A DNA stretch of 11,264 nucleotides, from NCBI GenBank assembly GCA_022574065.1, contig JACZST010000008.1, positions 5,920 to 17,183 of the forward strand, in the 5' to 3' direction. The DNA is from Acidobacteriota bacterium. Its GTDB lineage: Bacteria; Actinomycetota; Acidimicrobiia; Spongiisociales; UBA5794. Positions 1-5,043 of the stretch are shown piece by piece. A model generated the notes under the pieces. The model had not been told where the DNA came from, made no database searches, and worked only from the letters and a program-made list of their open reading frames with translations. The translations under genes were made by a program, and so were the position numbers. How positions within the stretch are numbered: the first letter of the stretch is position 1; each line of letters begins with the position of its first letter.

Positions 1-7
1 GCACGGC

Positions 8-59
8 CTGACCCCCCTCCCCGCCCTACGGGCGGGACTCCCCCCTGAGGGGGGAGCAA
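8..59 (+). repeat. C-rich two-hairpin intergenic element, copy 1
   Basis: A C-rich head (GACCCCCCTCC, from about position 9) is followed by two perfect hairpins in tandem. The first has a 7 bp stem CCCGCCC/GGGCGGG with loop TAC (20-36). The second has an 8 bp stem CTCCCCCC/GGGGGGAG with loop TGA (38-56). The same layout (C-rich head, hairpin, CTCCCCC-type hairpin) recurs twice in the gap between obg and rpmA, which suggests a dispersed REP-like repeat family. Lying downstream of obg on the transcribed strand, it could also act as a transcription or 3'-end stabilising structure, but there is no U-tract, so classical intrinsic termination is unlikely. The hairpins are seen directly; family status is inferred. 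Confidence 0.6.
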
Positions 60-95
60 GGATCGCGACGGAGCACAGCCACGCAAACTGTCGCA

Positions 96-164
96 CAGTC
101 GCGAAACACGACACACGGCACGCGGCACGCGGCACGCGACTTGCGACTTGAGCTTTGCTCCTTG
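96..164. repeat. Degenerate 7-bp tandem array next to the obg stop
   Basis: The stretch reads as consecutive 7-mers. GGCACGC occurs three times in perfect succession (117-123, 124-130, 131-137). Overlapping it, GCGACTT occurs twice (136-142, 143-149), followed by degraded units GAGCTTT and GCTCCTT (150-163). The phase continues up to the obg stop codon at 165-167. A related GYGNCTT 7-mer run abuts the tdk stop at 4385-4412. No gene or promoter is visible here. It looks like a minisatellite-type intergenic repeat; function unknown. Confidence 0.6.
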
Positions 165-1421
165 TCACTCGATGCTTTCCGCATCCTCGTAGGTGAACAC
201 GAGGTCCCCGATCCGTACATCGTCACCCGGCTCGGCGCCAGCATCGCGCAGGGCGTAGTCGACTCCGATGTGGCGCAGCCGCCGCGCGACCAGGTCCGCA
301 GCTTCCGCGATGGTGAGGTCGTTGAGGTTGGCCGCTCGTTGCGCACCTCGGCCTTCGACGAGCCAGACACCTTCGACACGGGTGACGGTGAACGGCACCT
401 CGAGCGGGCGGTGAAGCGTGTATCCCTCTCTTGCCGGGGCCTCACGTACGGCGAGATCGACGAGGTCGGCGATGCGATGCAGCAACTCAGGAACGCCGTC
501 GCCGGTGACGGCGGAGATGGCGACAACCTCGGTATCTATCTGCACAACCGGGTCGGCGGTGAGGAGGTCGGTCTTGTTCAGCACGACGATCCGGGGACGG
601 GCGATGAGCTCTGGTGAGTAGGCACCGAGTTCGGCGAGCAGGACCTCGTACTGCCGGGCCGGTGAGTCGGTCTGCAGGTCGGAGGGGTCGAGGAGCACCA
701 CGAGGGCGCGAGCCCGCTCGATGTGGCGGAGAAATTGGTGACCGAGTCCCTTCCCATCTGCTGCTCCCTCGACGAGTCCAGGGATATCGGCGAGCACGTA
801 CTCTCGATCATCGACGGTGACGACGCCGAGGTTGGGTACGAGCGTGGTGAACGGATAGTCCGCGATGGCCGGGGTGGCCGCGGAGACGCTCGCGATGAGC
901 GTGCTCTTCCCAGCGTTTGGATAGCCGACGAGGGCGGCGTCGGCAAGCAGTCGAAGCTCGATAGTGATCGCGTTTTCTTCCCCGTACTCACCTTGCTCGG
1001 CAAACGCCGGCGCCCTGCGGGCCGGTGTGACAAAGGCAGCATTCCCGCGACCACCGTGACCGCCGCGGGCTATCACGATGTGCTGGCCCTCTTCGACGAG
1101 ATCGGCGAGGAGGGTGCCGCGATCGTCACGAACCATGGTCCCGAGCGGGATGGGAAGCATGAGATCGTCGCCGGTCCGCCCGTGGCGCAGCTCGCCTTCA
1201 CCGTGCACCCCGTCTCCGGCTTGCCAATGCGGCTTCCGGTCGTAGCGCAGCAGGGTGCCGATGCTGGGATTGGCGCCGAGGATGACGTCTCCGCCCCTCC
1301 CCCCATTGCCCCCGTTCGGGCGACCTCTCGGTTTGCCCTTTCGCTTCTGAAACGAGGCGACGCCGGCTCCGCCGTTCCCACCCTTGGCATGGAGGGTCAC
1401 CTGATCAACAAAGGAACTCAT
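165..1421 (-). CDS. obg: Obg/CgtA family ribosome-associated GTPase
   Basis: Obg is a P-loop GTPase that binds the 50S subunit and links late ribosome assembly to nutrient and stress status, including (p)ppGpp. All three domains are visible in this 418-residue protein. The Gly-rich Obg fold covers about 1-157, with typical glycine runs near 14-20 and 37-44. The G domain covers about 158-325 and has G1 GYPNAGKST (166-174), G2 YPFTT (189-193), G3 DIPGL (212-216), G4 NKTD (282-285) and a G5-like SAV (303-305). A C-terminal OCT domain lies at about 335-415. The ATG at 1421 gives the expected N-terminus (MSSFVDQVTLHAKGG). No Shine-Dalgarno is visible; the sequence just upstream is an 8-bp repeat array, so initiation may be leaderless or depend on readthrough from rpmA. 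It is separated from rpmA by 232 bp but follows it in the classical L21-L27-Obg order. Identity is essentially certain. Confidence 0.97.
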   Translation of the reverse strand: MSSFVDQVTLHAKGGNGGAGVASFQKRKGKPRGRPNGGNGGRGGDVILGANPSIGTLLRYDRKPHWQAGDGVHGEGELRHGRTGDDLMLPIPLGTMVRDDRGTLLADLVEEGQHIVIARGGHGGRGNAAFVTPARRAPAFAEQGEYGEENAITIELRLLADAALVGYPNAGKSTLIASVSAATPAIADYPFTTLVPNLGVVTVDDREYVLADIPGLVEGAADGKGLGHQFLRHIERARALVVLLDPSDLQTDSPARQYEVLLAELGAYSPELIARPRIVVLNKTDLLTADPVVQIDTEVVAISAVTGDGVPELLHRIADLVDLAVREAPAREGYTLHRPLEVPFTVTRVEGVWLVEGRGAQRAANLNDLTIAEAADLVARRLRHIGVDYALRDAGAEPGDDVRIGDLVFTYEDAESIE

Positions 1422-1430
1422 GAGTGGAAG

Positions 1431-1462
1431 GTAGCTGAGTGGCTGAGTGGCCGAGTAGCCGG
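1431..1462. repeat. 8-bp tandem array (GTRGCYGA) next to the obg start
   Basis: Four consecutive octamers are seen on the plus strand: GTAGCTGA, GTGGCTGA, GTGGCCGA and GTAGCCGG. They occupy 1431-1462 and are preceded by the partial unit GTGGAAG. On the transcribed strand the array ends 9 bases before the obg ATG, so it forms the immediate 5' region of obg and occupies the place where a Shine-Dalgarno would be expected. Differences between units are R/Y transitions. Function is unknown; it may simply be a neutral minisatellite. Confidence 0.6.
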
Positions 1463-1468
1463 GTCATC

Positions 1469-1526
1469 GTCTCCACCGCGTAGCGGGGGAGACGTGTAGT
1501 CGCGAAGCGACTGCGCAGAGGGGGCT
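1469..1526 (-). repeat. C-rich two-hairpin intergenic element, copy 2 (inverted)
   Basis: Read on the minus strand, the element begins with AGCCCCCTCTGC. The first hairpin is GTCGC-TTC-GCGAC (1499-1511). The second is GTCTCC..GGAGAC with inner stem CCGC/GCGG, loop TAC and one mismatch (1469-1493). The order matches copy 1 and copy 3. Its head AGCCCCCT (1519-1526) is a perfect inverted repeat of the head of copy 3 (1579-1586), so the two copies lie head to head in the obg-rpmA gap, like a bacterial interspersed mosaic element. Confidence 0.55.
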
Positions 1527-1576
1527 TTAGGGGGAGTAATCGATCACATGAGCTCAGTCGAGGCCAACCAACTTCC

Positions 1577-1645
1577 AGAGCCCCCTCCGCTGCGCTTCGG
1601 CCTATCGGCCGAATGCTCGCGCCTCCCCCACTTCGTGGGAGAGGC
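1577..1645 (+). repeat. C-rich two-hairpin intergenic element, copy 3
   Basis: The head AGCCCCCTCCGC (1579-1590) is followed by a perfect 7 bp hairpin TTCGGCC-TATC-GGCCGAA (1596-1613). A second hairpin GCCTC-c-CCCA..TGGG-a-GAGGC with loop CTTCG follows (1621-1645). The second hairpin lies 8 bases beyond the rpmA stop on the transcribed strand and could slow or protect the rplU-rpmA transcript end, but no U-rich tract follows. Same modular organisation as copies 1 and 2. Confidence 0.55.
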
Positions 1646-1653
1646 AAACACTG

Positions 1654-1917
1654 CTACTGCAGGACTTTCTCGGCAACGACGGACACCTGTCGCCGGCCGC
1701 GCTTGGTTCCGTACGACACCACGCCGTCGGTTTTGGCGAACAGGGTGTCGTCTCCTCCGCGCCCCACATTGTTGCCGGGGTGGATACGCGTGCCACGCTG
1801 GCGGACGAGGATGGCACCGGACCTGACGGTCTGGCCGTCGAACACCTTCGGTCCGAGTCGCTGCGCCGCCGAGTCGCGCCCGTTCTTGGAAGAACCGCTG
1901 GCCTTGGTCTTTGCCAT
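1654..1917 (-). CDS. rpmA: 50S ribosomal protein L27 (bL27)
   Basis: L27 sits at the peptidyl-transferase centre of the large subunit, where its flexible N-terminus contacts the tRNA acceptor ends. The 87-residue protein has the expected length. It shows the family hallmarks GSSKNGRDS (8-16), VRQRGTRIHPG (38-48) and the NVGRGGDDTLFA segment (50-61). The ATG at 1917 is preceded by a good Shine-Dalgarno (AAGGGAG, 6 nt away). The gene starts one base after the rplU stop, so translation is likely coupled to L21. There is no N-terminal extension of the kind cleaved in Firmicutes. Identity is certain. Confidence 0.98.
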   Translation of the reverse strand: MAKTKASGSSKNGRDSAAQRLGPKVFDGQTVRSGAILVRQRGTRIHPGNNVGRGGDDTLFAKTDGVVSYGTKRGRRQVSVVAEKVLQ

Positions 1918-1918
1918 G

Positions 1919-2452
1919 TCAAGCTCCCTTGTCGGCGTCTGACGGCTTCTTCTTTGCCGCAGGCTTCTGTGCGGTCGACTTTGCGGTCGACGACGGAGTG
2001 GCTTTCTTCTTCGCAGGCTTCTTAGCGGTATCCGACTTGGCCGCAGGCTTCTTAGCGGTATCCGACTTGGCCGCAGGCTTCTTAGCGGTATCCGACTTGG
2101 CCGCAGGCTTCTTAGCGGCAGGCTTCTTCGTCACCGGCTTTGCCCCCGGCACATCGATCTTCTTGATCTGCAGCTGCGTGTACTTCTGGCGGTGTCCGGC
2201 GCGTCGACGGTATCCGGTCTTCGCCTTGTACTTGAAGATGTCGACCTTGGGGCCGATTGACTCGCCGAGGATCTCGGCCGTCACGGTCGCCTTGGCCAGC
2301 TTGGCTCGATCCGAGATCACCGTGCCGTCCTTCTGGACGATGAGCAGTGGTACGAATGTGACATCGCCTTCGGTCTTGACGCGCTCGACATCAACGATGT
2401 CGCCTTCGCTCACCTTGGCTTGTTTTCCGCCGGCGCGGATGATGGCGTACAT
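1919..2452 (-). CDS. rplU: 50S ribosomal protein L21 (bL21) with long Lys/Ala-rich C-terminal tail
   Basis: L21 binds 23S rRNA in the large subunit. Residues 1-101 form a normal L21 core: the N-terminus MYAIIRAGGKQ, the segment GPKVDIFKYKAKTGYRRR (67-84) and the signature GHRQKYTQLQI (86-96). The family is normally about 100-105 residues, but this protein has 177. Residues 102-177 are a low-complexity basic tail of Lys, Ala, Pro, Ser and Thr. It contains three copies of a 10-residue unit (KKPAAKSDTA, about 114-144) and resembles histone H1-like or AAKK tails. The tail is probably disordered and may bind rRNA or other nucleic acid; that is inferred. The ATG at 2452 has only a weak upstream GGGA. 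The gene heads the rplU-rpmA pair, 135 bp after rne. Confidence 0.96.
   Translation of the reverse strand: MYAIIRAGGKQAKVSEGDIVDVERVKTEGDVTFVPLLIVQKDGTVISDRAKLAKATVTAEILGESIGPKVDIFKYKAKTGYRRRAGHRQKYTQLQIKKIDVPGAKPVTKKPAAKKPAAKSDTAKKPAAKSDTAKKPAAKSDTAKKPAKKKATPSSTAKSTAQKPAAKKKPSDADKGA
1924..1930 (-). promoter_or_regulatory. Ribosome binding site of rpmA
   Basis: AAGGGAG on the minus strand lies 6 nt upstream of the rpmA ATG. It falls inside the last codons of rplU, which supports coupled translation of L21 and L27. Confidence 0.75.
2012..2118. repeat. 30-bp in-frame tandem repeat in the rplU tail
   Basis: A 30 bp unit beginning CGCAGGCTTCTTAGCGGTAT recurs without mismatch about 3.6 times on the plus strand. 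The period is exactly 30 bp, so each unit encodes ten residues and the L21 reading frame is kept. Perfect identity at third codon positions implies recent expansion by slippage or unequal crossing-over, and the copy number is likely to vary between strains. Confidence 0.9.
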
Positions 2453-2475
2453 GATTCCCGGTAGTCGGTAGGGGT

Positions 2476-2489
2476 CCGGCGAATGCCGG
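2476..2489 (-). other. Small hairpin in the rplU leader
   Basis: A perfect 5 bp stem CCGGC/GCCGG with loop ATTC on the transcribed strand lies 23 nt upstream of the rplU start. Ribosomal protein operons often carry autoregulatory leaders, and an L21 leader is known in Firmicutes. This short stem does not by itself identify such an element, and I cannot assign a known leader family. Confidence 0.3.
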
Positions 2490-2536
2490 GCGCCACACAG
2501 CTTAGTGGGGCTGCGTATTTCCCATTCATCAGTCGC

Positions 2537-2579
2537 CAGCCATCAGCCTCGACTCAACCTCGAGTGAATCTGATGGCTG
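2537..2579 (-). terminator. Hairpin between rne/rng and rplU, possible terminator or processing site
   Basis: A perfect 10 bp inverted repeat CAGCCATCAG/CTGATGGCTG encloses 23 nt, which contain a further 4 bp ACTC/GAGT stem. It begins 8 bases beyond the RNase E/G stop codon. No U-run follows (the next bases are GCGACTGATG), so it fits an L-shaped or Rho-assisted terminator, or an mRNA 3'-end stabiliser or processing site, better than a classical intrinsic terminator. Confidence 0.5.
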
Positions 2580-2587
2580 AGGACTCT

Positions 2588-4105
2588 TCAGCCTGTCTCC
2601 TCGTTGTCGAGGCCAATCTGGATACCGGTGGCGGCTGCGTCCTCGTGGAGCAAGACGCCGCGGCCACTGCAGCGCGGGCACACTTCAGAGAAAGACTCGA
2701 GGAGCCCGGCCGACACGTTCTTCCTGGTCATTTCGACGAGCCCGAGGTTGGAGACCTCGAAAACCTGCGTTCGGGTCTTGTCCTTGGCAAGATGCTCGCG
2801 GAGACGGAGCAAAACGGCGTCCTGATTCTTTTGGGTCTCCATGTCGATGAAGTCGATGACGATGATGCCACCGATGTCGCGCAGCCTGAGCTGTCGCGCA
2901 ATCTCCTCAGCAGCCTCCAGGTTGTTCTCCAGCACCGTGTCCTCCAGATTGGAGGTACCGACGAACCGCCCGGTGTTGACGTCGATCACCGTCAGCGCCT
3001 CGGTGCGATCGACCACGATGTGCCCCCCGGAGGGCAGCCACACCTTGCGGTCGAGGGCCTTGCGCAGCTGGTCCTCGACGTGGAATCGCTCGAACAGCGC
3101 CATCTCGTCTTTGTACAGCGATACCTTCTCCAGCAAGTCGGACTCTGTTCCCCTCAGATACTCGAGGACACGATCGTACGTGACCTTTTGGTCGATGAGC
3201 AGGCGCTTGAAATCCCGCGTGAAATGCTCACGGATCACCCTTGTGACCAGCGGCGGCTCCTCGTAGAGCAAAGAAGGTGCGGAAGCGGTCTCCACCTTGG
3301 TCTCGATCCCGTGCCATACGTCCTGGAGCCTGGCGATGTCGGCTTTGATGTCCTCGCCGGTGGCACCCTCGGCGGCAGTTCGCACGATCACACCCATGCC
3401 CTCGGGGCGATGCTCGGCGATCAGCTCTCGAAGACGGCGCCGCTCGTCGTCTGGGAGACGCTTCGAGATGCCGCGTACGCTGGGGTCGGGGGCCAGCACC
3501 AGGTACCTGCCGGCAAGACTCATCTGGTTGGTCAAGCGCGCGCCCTTGTGGCCCATGGCATCCTTGACCACCTGCACCACGACCGGGTCGCCCGGTGCCA
3601 GAACAGACTCGATGCGTTTGGGTTTTCCCCCGAGCTCGTAGCTGGCGAAGTTGACGTCGCCTGCATACAAAACGCCGTTCTTCCCTGCCCCGAAGTCGAT
3701 GAACGCTGCTTCCATGCCGGGCAGCACATTGCGTACCTTGCCCAGATACACGTTTCCGACGAGCGACTGTCTGTCGGACCGGGCCACGTAGTGCTCGACC
3801 AGCACCGGCCCTTCCATCACCACGATCTGGGTCTGGTGCGGGAGGGTGCGCACCAGCATCTGCTTGCGCGCGGTCTCGGGTGGCGCCACCACTTCGAGGT
3901 GTGTCGGACGGCTGCGACGGGCGGGGCGCTGCCGTTGGTTGGACTTACCGCCCTGCTTCTGTTTCTTTCGCGGGGCTTGCTGTCCGGTTGCCTCGGTGAA
4001 CCGGCGAACCGTGACGGTCTCCCCGCCCACGCTTCGCACCGTACGCTGTTCGACCGAGGAACCCTTGCGCACCACCTGGGCACGCTTCTTCCTGAATAAA
4101 CTCAT
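2588..4105 (-). CDS. rne: Ribonuclease E/G family endoribonuclease, compact form
   Basis: This enzyme cuts single-stranded A/U-rich RNA, with a preference for 5'-monophosphate ends, in mRNA decay and rRNA/tRNA maturation. The 505-residue product has a basic, low-complexity N-terminal extension (about 1-75). An S1 RNA-binding domain follows (about 112-195, including GNVYLGKVRNVLPGMEAAFI). The DNase I-like catalytic core carries the two Mg-binding aspartates in VIDVNTG (D375) and VIDFIDM (D418). The Zn-link CPRC (C476, C479) is near the C-terminus. There is no long C-terminal scaffold as in E. coli RNase E, so the domain content resembles RNase G with an added N-terminus. The ATG at 4105 is chosen because it has a strong AAAGGAG 7 nt upstream; the open frame continues upstream to 4351 without family similarity. 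Assigning rne rather than rng is partly conventional. Confidence 0.93.
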   Translation of the reverse strand: MSLFRKKRAQVVRKGSSVEQRTVRSVGGETVTVRRFTEATGQQAPRKKQKQGGKSNQRQRPARRSRPTHLEVVAPPETARKQMLVRTLPHQTQIVVMEGPVLVEHYVARSDRQSLVGNVYLGKVRNVLPGMEAAFIDFGAGKNGVLYAGDVNFASYELGGKPKRIESVLAPGDPVVVQVVKDAMGHKGARLTNQMSLAGRYLVLAPDPSVRGISKRLPDDERRRLRELIAEHRPEGMGVIVRTAAEGATGEDIKADIARLQDVWHGIETKVETASAPSLLYEEPPLVTRVIREHFTRDFKRLLIDQKVTYDRVLEYLRGTESDLLEKVSLYKDEMALFERFHVEDQLRKALDRKVWLPSGGHIVVDRTEALTVIDVNTGRFVGTSNLEDTVLENNLEAAEEIARQLRLRDIGGIIVIDFIDMETQKNQDAVLLRLREHLAKDKTRTQVFEVSNLGLVEMTRKNVSAGLLESFSEVCPRCSGRGVLLHEDAAATGIQIGLDNEETG

Positions 4106-4384
4106 ACCTGAACTCCTTTGAGGTATCGCGGAAACCATGTCGGCAGCTCGTCCGCCATGTTTGTGTCCTGGGGTCGGTGCCACCGGTCGATCGCGAGTCG
4201 ATCGCTTTGGGGCTCCATCGGACGGCATGGGGGTAGCTGTAAGCCAATTCCTGGTCCCGGTTCGGAACGGACGACCGCCCATTGCGGTCGAACTGCACTG
4301 AGGGTAGCTGGTGCCGCGGGCTAGCCCGAGCACTTCAGCCACATGTCGCAAGGAAACGAGACTGCGCGCAACCGGCCCGCGCTC
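4106..4384 (-). other. Structured intergenic region / probable RNase E/G leader
   Basis: This is most of the 309 bp gap between tdk and the RNase gene. It holds a perfect 7 bp hairpin CGACCGC/GCGGTCG with 5 nt loop (4272-4290), a 12 bp palindrome CGGGCTAGCCCG (4317-4328), and two 9 bp direct repeats GTCGATCGC (4186-4194 and 4197-4205). No gene is credible in it. I could not find a convincing -10/-35 pair. The promoter of the RNase gene probably lies here, and a structured leader would fit the known autoregulation of E. coli rne through its 5' UTR. That comparison is an analogy, not evidence. Confidence 0.4.
4113..4119 (-). promoter_or_regulatory. Strong ribosome binding site fixing the RNase E/G start
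   Basis: AAAGGAG on the minus strand, 7 nt before the ATG at 4105. It is among the best Shine-Dalgarno sequences in the window and argues against any of the in-frame starts further upstream. Confidence 0.85.
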
Positions 4385-4412
4385 GTGTCTTGTGACTTGC
4401 GTCTTGCGACCG
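4385..4412. repeat. Degenerate 7-bp tandem run next to the tdk stop
   Basis: Consecutive 7-mers GTGTCTT, GTGACTT, GCGTCTT and GCGACCG (4385-4412) end two bases before the tdk stop codon (4415-4417). They share the GYGNCTT consensus with the GCGACTT units at 136-149 beside the obg stop. The shared period, sequence and position (immediately 3' of a minus-strand gene) suggest a common intergenic repeat family. Confidence 0.5.
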
Positions 4413-4414
4413 AC

Positions 4415-5005
4415 TTACTGATCTACTGCTGTCAGCTTCGGCTGCTCTATTTCGGTCGGGTCGTAACATCGCCGGCACCGCGCCTCGTAGGCGTCGGTAG
4501 CACCGAGCACAACGAGATCGTCGCCGGCGATCACCCGCTGCGTGAACAGCCCGGGACCGCCACAGCGGTGGCAGACGGCAAGGGTCTTCATCACGTACTC
4601 GGCGCGCAGCATGAGTGCGGGGATCGGCTCGAACGGTCGGCCCAGGTAGTCGAGGTCGAGCCCGGCGATGATCAACTGCTTGCCAGCGCCGGCCAGCAGC
4701 TCGACCACTTCGACAAGGCCCTCATCGAAGAACTGCCCCTCATCGATGCCGACGACCACCGTGCGATCCTCCACCGACCGCAGCAGCTCCGCGGAATCGG
4801 CAACCGCGGTGGCGGCCGCGGACAAATTGGAGTGGGAGACGACCTCGGTCGCGGAGTACCTGGTGTCGATTGCCGGCTTGAAGGTTTGCACGGGGATCCT
4901 GGCAATCCCATACCGGGTGACCCTGCGGATCAGCTCCTCGCTCTTTCCGGAGAACATAGGGCCAGCGATGACCTCGACCCAACCCTGCTCAGCGCGTCGC
5001 TGCAT
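4415..5005 (-). CDS. tdk: Thymidine kinase, type II (TK1-like)
   Basis: It phosphorylates thymidine to dTMP with ATP in the pyrimidine salvage pathway, in the cytoplasm. The 196-residue product has the usual type II length. The P-loop is GPMFSGKS (15-22). The Walker B/catalytic segment is DEGQFF (88-93), in which E89 is the expected general base. The structural zinc site is formed by CHRC (C145, C148) and CRRC (C177, C180). The substrate-lid region GLDLDYLGRPFEPIP (115-129) is typical. The ATG at 5005 is chosen because the protein then begins just before the P-loop strand; no clear Shine-Dalgarno is present. The open frame extends upstream to 5317 only as an overlap with rodA. It follows rodA by 38 bp and is probably the last gene of that transcription unit. 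A nucleotide salvage enzyme is not part of the elongasome, so its placement looks opportunistic. Confidence 0.95.
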   Translation of the reverse strand: MQRRAEQGWVEVIAGPMFSGKSEELIRRVTRYGIARIPVQTFKPAIDTRYSATEVVSHSNLSAAATAVADSAELLRSVEDRTVVVGIDEGQFFDEGLVEVVELLAGAGKQLIIAGLDLDYLGRPFEPIPALMLRAEYVMKTLAVCHRCGGPGLFTQRVIAGDDLVVLGATDAYEARCRRCYDPTEIEQPKLTAVDQ

Positions 5006-5043
5006 GAAATACGAGCGTAGTAGATGGACACGCCCGGAAGGTG

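Noticed and set aside
1..164. Possible 3' end of another gene downstream of obg
   Set aside because: The stretch is taken up by hairpins and heptamer repeats; neither strand has a coding-like frame with recognisable residues.
723..1499. Plus-strand open frame opposite obg running into the gap
   Set aside because: It mirrors the obg codons and crosses the repeat elements at 1431-1493; no recognisable protein features.
1469..1645. Inverted arms in the obg-rpmA gap considered as a MITE or IS remnant
   Set aside because: There is no target-site duplication or transposase fragment that I can see. The arms are the heads of two copies of a repeat also present at 8-59, so a REP/BIME-like explanation fits better.
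2011..2118. Regularly repeated 30 bp units considered as a CRISPR array
   Set aside because: The units are directly adjacent with no spacers and lie in frame within rplU; this is a coding tandem repeat.
2483..4099. Long plus-strand open frame (538 codons) opposite RNase E/G
   Set aside because: It is the antisense shadow of a high-GC gene with clear catalytic motifs; its translation is His/Leu/Asp-rich without domain resemblance, and no ribosome binding site was seen.
4106..4351. In-frame upstream extension of RNase E/G (82 codons)
   Set aside because: The strong AAAGGAG before the ATG at 4105 and the lack of family similarity upstream indicate a leader rather than coding sequence.
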